A program made the translations under genes and the position numbers. A stretch of DNA of 32,551 nt, taken from the NCBI GenBank assembly GCA_017627975.1, contig JAGAFT010000207.1:1-32551 (forward strand). Direction: 5' to 3'. Within the stretch, counting starts at the first letter, position 1. Each line of letters starts with the position of its first letter. Origin of the DNA: Oscillospiraceae bacterium. GTDB lineage: Bacteria; Bacillota_A; Clostridia; Oscillospirales; Oscillospiraceae. The notes below the pieces were generated by a model that was not told where the DNA came from, ran no database searches, and saw nothing but the letters and a program-made list of their open reading frames with translations. Below are positions 28,625-32,551 of this stretch, one piece after another.

Positions 28625-29277
28625 CCTCTGTCCACCCCCTCGTCGGGATTGAGATAGGCCACAACCTGGGCCGTGACGCTTGTCTCGATGATGGTTTCTT
28701 CCCGGTCGCCCCGGGTGAGGGTCCGCCGGTTCTCGTTCGTTTTGGCGTTGTTGACCGTGCAGAAGTCGACAAGCTCATCGCTGTTGATCTTCTGGACGTT
28801 GCGGTTAATGTCCTCCAGGGTGTCGGCGGTCATGGTGATGTTCAGCACGTTCCCCTTCACGTTCCAGGAGTCGACCGCGACATCGGGCAGAACCACCTTC
28901 CGCAGCAGGTTCAGGATCTCCGCGCGGTCGGTCCGGTGGACCTCCTCGTCGGTCATGCCCGAATAGGTGTAGTGGGCGTAGAGCTCGGTCAGTTCGCCGA
29001 AGCTGTCCAGCCGGCGATAGGCGTCGTCCAGCTCTCTCTGGACCGCGGCCACCTCGCCCTCGGCCCGGCTGACGGCGATGAGACGGTCCGCCACGGCAAA
29101 CTTGCTGAAGGCGAAGGCCGCCGCCAGGATCAGAAGAATCGCCGGGATCGCAATGCGCAGGTCAATGGTCTTCTTGTCTACTTCCGCAAGATTGATGACC
29201 CGTTTCACCGGGAGCGCGCCCCTGCGGCGTCTGCCGCCGGCGGTTCTGACGCTCACGTCATTTTTTGCTGCAGCCAA
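28621..29277 (-). CDS. pilN: type IV pilus assembly protein PilN-like
   Basis: This is a PilN-like protein of about 218 aa. It has a basic N-terminal segment (RTAGGRRRRGALPVKR) and then the PilN-type motif INLAE, through which PilN N-termini bind PilM. One membrane helix lies at about 41-60 (IAIPAILLILAAAFAF). A coiled coil (EGEVAAVQRELDDAYRRL) and an alpha/beta C-terminal domain follow. The frame opens at a GTG at 29286, but that codon lies inside the GGAGG ribosome site (29286-29290). The TTG at 29277 is spaced 8 nt from it, so I take TTG as the start. It lies 15 bases after pilM and overlaps pilO by 4 nt. Confidence 0.86.
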   Translation of the reverse strand: MAAAKNDVSVRTAGGRRRRGALPVKRVINLAEVDKKTIDLRIAIPAILLILAAAFAFSKFAVADRLIAVSRAEGEVAAVQRELDDAYRRLDSFGELTELYAHYTYSGMTDEEVHRTDRAEILNLLRKVVLPDVAVDSWNVKGNVLNITMTADTLEDINRNVQKINSDELVDFCTVNNAKTNENRRTLTRGDREETIIETSVTAQVVAYLNPDEGVDRG

Positions 29278-29292
29278 TCTTCTCACCTCCGC

Positions 29293-30312
29293 TCAGTTCA
29301 TCGTCACGCCGATGGCCTGGATCAGGCCATGAACGGCGGTGACCGTCTTGCCCCCGGGCACAAGCTCGGTAGGCGGATGGATCTTCATCCCCACCGTGTC
29401 GGTGATCGCCTTGCGCAGCGGCTTGATCATCGAGCCGCCCCCTGTCAGATACAGGTCCCCGAGCCGGCTCTCCGGATTGGAGAAGCGGTAGAAGTTCAGC
29501 GCGCGCATCAGCTCGACCGCGATGGTTTCATAGGCGTTCACGCAGACCGGGTTGTTCTGCCAGTCTTCAAAGTTATCCAGAAGGTAGGTATGGGCAAGGT
29601 GCTCGTCCACGTTCGCCGCTTCGGCGATGGCGGTGATCAGCGAGCGCAGGCCGATTTCAAGCTCTCTCGTGACGATGTGCCGCTCGCCGCGGAACATGTA
29701 CATCCGGATCGCCTGGTAGCCGAGATCCAGGACGCAGTATTCCTCGGCGGGGCTTCCGGCCCGCATCCTTGCGCGGATCAGCGCCTGATAACAGGACACG
29801 GAGGGGGCCGCCTTGACCAGCTTCAGCCCGGCCTTGCGGAAATACTCCCTGGCGTCCTCGATCAGGCTTACCGGCGCGGCCACCGCCATGAGCTCCATGG
29901 AGCGGCCGACCCGGTCCTCGCCCCCGGCCTTTGCCGAGGCCCGAAGCTGGCCCGGCGTCGTGACCATCGCGTAGTCGAAGACGTAGTTTTTCAGCTCGTC
30001 GGTGATATAGTCACGGAATTCAAAGGGGAGGTTGTACTTGAGCTGGTCCTCGGTCATGATCGGCATCGTCACGTTGCGGATGAAAACCGTCTCGTTCGGC
30101 AGCACCAGCGCGCCCCGGCCGCAGCGGATCCCGCTCTGCTTCATGGCCTTGCGGATCAGCTCTCCCATGCTCTCGGGCGACACCACGCGGCCTTCCCGCA
30201 GAAGGTTTTTCGGCATGGCAACGGTGACGGCCTTTTTGACCTTCCCGTCCTTTACCAGCGCCAGCTTCATGCTGTCGTATCCGATATCCACTCCCAGAAT
30301 TGTTTTTCCCAT
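29293..30312 (-). CDS. pilM: type IV pilus assembly ATPase-fold protein PilM
   Basis: This is a 339-aa actin/FtsA-like cytoplasmic protein that binds the PilN tail and ATP in the pilus alignment complex. It has the phosphate-1 motif ILGVDIGYDSMKLALV (D9, G11), a phosphate-2-like VLDLGYQAIRMYMF, and the adenosine motif LYLTGGGSMIKPLR near the C-terminus. Length and motif order are standard. The frame opens at an ATG at 30321, but the AAAGGA ribosome site (30321-30326) overlaps it. The ATG at 30310-30312 is 8 nt away and gives the usual MGKTILGVDIG start. It follows pilD by about 20 bases. Confidence 0.93.
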   Translation of the reverse strand: MGKTILGVDIGYDSMKLALVKDGKVKKAVTVAMPKNLLREGRVVSPESMGELIRKAMKQSGIRCGRGALVLPNETVFIRNVTMPIMTEDQLKYNLPFEFRDYITDELKNYVFDYAMVTTPGQLRASAKAGGEDRVGRSMELMAVAAPVSLIEDAREYFRKAGLKLVKAAPSVSCYQALIRARMRAGSPAEEYCVLDLGYQAIRMYMFRGERHIVTRELEIGLRSLITAIAEAANVDEHLAHTYLLDNFEDWQNNPVCVNAYETIAVELMRALNFYRFSNPESRLGDLYLTGGGSMIKPLRKAITDTVGMKIHPPTELVPGGKTVTAVHGLIQAIGVTMN

Positions 30313-30334
30313 AGCATTCATCCTTTATCCAGTC

Positions 30335-30625
30335 TTAAAACAGGCTTGTGTACCAGTTGATCAGCGGCTCGCCGAAGAGCAGCATCGCCGCCCCGGCCGC
30401 CGCAATCGCCGGGCCGAAGGGAAAGGGCTCGCTCCCCGCCGTCCGTCCGCGGCGCAGCGCCGCAAACAGCAGGCCGAGAATACAGGCCAGGACCGTCATG
30501 AAAAGCGTTCCGACCACGCCAAGGTAAAGGCCGAGAACCGCGAAAAGCTTGATGTCGCCGCCGCCCAGGCTGTCCCGCTTCAGGATCCGGTCCATCAGAA
30601 GCGAGAGGCCGAGAAGGCCGCCGCC
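30335..30625 (-). pseudogene. pilD: prepilin peptidase (PilD/TFPP), C-terminal fragment cut at a chimeric junction
   Basis: Only the last ~97 codons of a type IV prepilin peptidase remain. They contain the second catalytic-Asp motif GGGDIKLF, two or three hydrophobic helices, and the late motif PFPFGPAIAAAGA. The enzyme would cleave and methylate the prepilins encoded at 1949-5919. The frame runs on to 30793, but those extra residues are the antisense of hisD, so the true gene is broken near 30602-30626. The N-terminal methylase part, the first catalytic Asp and the start codon are missing. The loss is more likely an assembly join than a real truncation. Confidence 0.85.
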
Positions 30626-30626
30626 T
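30602..30626. other. chimeric junction between two unrelated genome segments
   Basis: Leftward, the minus strand encodes prepilin peptidase up to about GGGLLGLSLL. Rightward, the plus strand encodes HisD from about REAEKAAASALAEIR. The two readings overlap in a GC-rich stretch rich in GCC/GGC, so a short shared sequence may have caused the join. Both flanking genes have lost their 5' ends here. Confidence 0.8.
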
Positions 30627-31816
30627 CGGCGCTCGCCGAGATCAGGGCTCGCGGCGACGCGGCGGTGATGGAGCTCGTCGCGAAGTTCGAGGGCTTCAAG
30701 GCGAAGAACGCAAAGTCGCTGAAGGTCGATCTTTCGAAAGTCTCGGAGAAGGGCATCGACTCGAAGATCGTACGCGCCGTGAAGGACGCGCACCGCCGCG
30801 TGCTCAAGTTTTCCAAGGCGTCATTGCGCAGCCCCTGGTCGATGAAGTCGCCGCGCGGCGGCTCTTTGGGCGAGTTCTACTCCCCGATGGACCGTGTTGG
30901 CGTGTATATCCCCGGCGGCACGGCTCCTCTCGCCTCGACTTCTGTAATGACGGTGACGCTCGCCAAGGCTGCGGGTGTAAAGGAAATCGTCGCGTGCACT
31001 CCTGCGGGCAAGACCGGCGAGGTGAACCCAGTCCTCCTTTACGCGCTCAAGCTCGCTGGTGCGACTGAGATTTACCGCGTCGGCGGCATACAGGCCATCG
31101 GCATGATGGCGTTCGGCACGAAGACCTGCAAAAAGGTCCAGAAGATCGCAGGCCCAGGAAATGCGTTCGTGACGGCGGCGAAGCGCCAGGTCTACGGATA
31201 TGTCGCGATAGACCAGGTCGCGGGACCGAGCGAGATCGCCGTTCTAACCGACGGTTCCGTAGATGTCCGCTGGATCGCGGCAGACCTTCTTTCGCAGGCC
31301 GAGCACGGCAGCGGCTGGGAAAAGTCGCTTTGCGTGTGTACCTCCGAGAAGTTTGCGGAGAAAATTCGAGCCGAGGTCCTTCGCCAGGCCGAAACGCTTT
31401 CGAGGAAGGCGCTCGTCGAGCGCGTAATTGACAGAGACGGAATCCTCATCGTCGTCGCGAAGAGCGTCGCCGAGGGGCTGGAGGTCGTGAACGGCTTTGC
31501 GCCCGAGCACTTCGAGATAATGACGAAGGACGCGACCAAGGTGATGAAGGGCGTGAGGAGCGCGGGCGCGGTGTTCGCAGGACCGTGGACCCCGGAGTCC
31601 GCGGGAGATTTCGTCGCTGGGCCGAGCCATGTGCTTCCAACGGGCGGCGCCGCGAACATGTTCAACGGGCTCACGCCCGACGATTTCCGCCGCCGCCACA
31701 GTTTCGTCGCGTTTACGAAGGGCGATCTTGCCGAGACGAAGGCGACGATCGAATCGTTTGCCGCCGTTGAGGGGCTTGACGGCCACGGCCGTGCGGCGAC
31801 GATCCGTTTCGAATGA
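30605..31816 (+). CDS. hisD: histidinol dehydrogenase, N-terminus missing at junction
   Basis: HisD oxidises L-histidinol to L-histidine in two NAD+-dependent steps. About 403 codons remain of a usual ~430, lacking only the first ~25-30 residues and the start. The key motifs are complete: GVYIPGGTAPLAST, IAGPGNAFVTAAKRQVYG, SQAEHGSG (zinc-binding Gln/His, near 31292-31309), FAPEHFEI (catalytic Glu-His pair), GDFVAGPSHVLPTGG (zinc Asp) and the C-terminal GHGRAA His. Codon use is Lys-rich with AAG and unlike the left part. The gene overlaps the next one by 4 nt (ATGA), so they form one operon, in an organism probably different from the pilus locus owner. Confidence 0.95.
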   Translation, partial: EAEKAAASALAEIRARGDAAVMELVAKFEGFKAKNAKSLKVDLSKVSEKGIDSKIVRAVKDAHRRVLKFSKASLRSPWSMKSPRGGSLGEFYSPMDRVGVYIPGGTAPLASTSVMTVTLAKAAGVKEIVACTPAGKTGEVNPVLLYALKLAGATEIYRVGGIQAIGMMAFGTKTCKKVQKIAGPGNAFVTAAKRQVYGYVAIDQVAGPSEIAVLTDGSVDVRWIAADLLSQAEHGSGWEKSLCVCTSEKFAEKIRAEVLRQAETLSRKALVERVIDRDGILIVVAKSVAEGLEVVNGFAPEHFEIMTKDATKVMKGVRSAGAVFAGPWTPESAGDFVAGPSHVLPTGGAANMFNGLTPDDFRRRHSFVAFTKGDLAETKATIESFAAVEGLDGHGRAATIRFE

Positions 31817-32551
31817 ACTTCATCCAGAGACATGCATACGATGTTGGGGCCGCTCTTGCTGCCTGTCTCTGGCCGTTTATGCCGAAGCGCCGCAGAATTG
31901 CCGTAGAGAATGTCATGAAGTGCGGCGTCGCGTCTGACGAGAAGGAGGCACGGCGAATCGCGAAGAAGTCGTTCTGCCATCTCGCCGGGCATATTGCAGA
32001 GGCGCTTTTCGTTCCAGGCGTGGTGACGAAGGAAAACTTCCGCGAGCACCTCGACTTCTCTGCTGCCGATCCGGAAACCGTCAAGCTTCTTCTCGACACT
32101 CCTGACACGCCGATCATACTCGTAAGCTCCCACCATGGCGTATGGGAAGCGGCGACAAACGTCCTTTCTTTCGCGCGTCCGATGATTGCGATTGCACGCG
32201 TCATGAACAACAAGCTCGCCGCTAAGTGGATGGCGAAGCACCATTTCCGCGGGCCTGTCACCGTGATCGACAAGAAGAATGGATTTAAGCCGGAGATCAT
32301 GCGCCAGTGGAAGGACACGAACGCGGCGATGACGATCCTCATGGACCAGCACACCTCCGGCGGTGCAATGCTCAAGTTCTTCGGGCGGCCCGCAAAGACG
32401 TTTACGTCGGCGACGCGGCTTGCGATGAGGACTGGATATCCGATAGTCGTCGGCTCTTTTGTCCGCATCGCGCCGTTCAAGTACCGGCTCGTCGGCGACA
32501 AGCCGCTTGTGTTCTCGAAAACGAGCGACATGAACGCGTCGACGCAGCTTC
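31813..32551 (+). CDS. lysophospholipid / lipid A lauroyl-type acyltransferase (LpxL/HtrB family), 3' end cut by window edge
   Basis: The ATG overlaps the hisD stop, and 246 codons are open to the end of the window. The protein belongs to the LpxL/HtrB acyltransferase family, which transfers an acyl chain onto lipid A precursors at the inner membrane. It starts with the usual weakly hydrophobic N-terminus (VGAALAACLWPFMPKRRRIAVENV). The catalytic HX4E motif is SSHHGVWEAATN (H107, E112), followed by the family block LMDQHTSGGAMLKFFGRPAKT. About 40-60 residues should be missing. Lipid A synthesis points to a Gram-negative source, perhaps Verrucomicrobiota-like, which conflicts with the Firmicutes-type left part. 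Pairing with hisD is unusual but known acyltransferases sit in many contexts. Confidence 0.88.
   Translation, partial: MNFIQRHAYDVGAALAACLWPFMPKRRRIAVENVMKCGVASDEKEARRIAKKSFCHLAGHIAEALFVPGVVTKENFREHLDFSAADPETVKLLLDTPDTPIILVSSHHGVWEAATNVLSFARPMIAIARVMNNKLAAKWMAKHHFRGPVTVIDKKNGFKPEIMRQWKDTNAAMTILMDQHTSGGAMLKFFGRPAKTFTSATRLAMRTGYPIVVGSFVRIAPFKYRLVGDKPLVFSKTSDMNASTQL

Noticed and set aside
30032..30600. Upstream extension of the hisD frame into the pilM/pilD region
   Set aside because: The residues before about 30600 are antisense to pilM and pilD and show no HisD similarity.
30626..30793. N-terminal extension of the prepilin peptidase frame
   Set aside because: This part is antisense to the conserved HisD coding sequence and has no membrane helices or TFPP motifs.

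Overview
Most of this window (1 to about 30,600) comes from a moderately GC-rich low-GC-phylum relative, most likely a Clostridia/Oscillospirales-type gut or rumen anaerobe. The reasons are the rbfA-nrnA-truB order typical of Firmicutes, Firmicutes-style type IV pilus genes, and a giant secreted protein built from MBG, Cna-B/SpaA and beta-helix modules. All genes in this part lie on the minus strand. The last ~1.95 kb (about 30,605 to 32,551) carries plus-strand hisD and a lipid A type acyltransferase gene, which is Gram-negative content. Both genes facing the junction (a prepilin peptidase on the left, hisD on the right) are broken at the same point. The window therefore looks like two genomes joined, probably by a metagenome assembly error.

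In transcription order (right to left) the left part contains: the C-terminal end of a prepilin peptidase (pilD), pilM, pilN and pilO; a 6,958-residue secreted mega-adhesin (7047-27923); an MNT/HEPN (MntA-HepT-like) nucleotidyltransferase pair (6008-6782); four prepilin-like genes (1949-5919), the last with a large GLUG-repeat domain; and then the housekeeping genes rbfA, nrnA and the first two thirds of truB. Spacings are short and several genes overlap by 4 nt. The largest non-coding gap is 264 bases (6783-7046), so no gene-free stretch exceeds 300 bases.

The main point of interest is the combination: a ~21 kb adhesin gene sits inside a type IV pilus locus, between the inner-membrane platform genes (pilMNO) and a set of minor prepilins, one of which is itself a pilin-adhesin fusion. 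The adhesin has a signal peptide, 42 tandem heptad repeats (consensus V-Y-x-D-G-T-T), a Pro/Glu-rich linker, two five-copy MBG arrays, several Cna-B/SpaA-like domains and six beta-helix modules that share start and end cassettes. It has no recognisable LPXTG or membrane anchor. My inference is that the pilus machinery may export, display or cooperate with this protein. The sequence shows only the linkage, not the mechanism.
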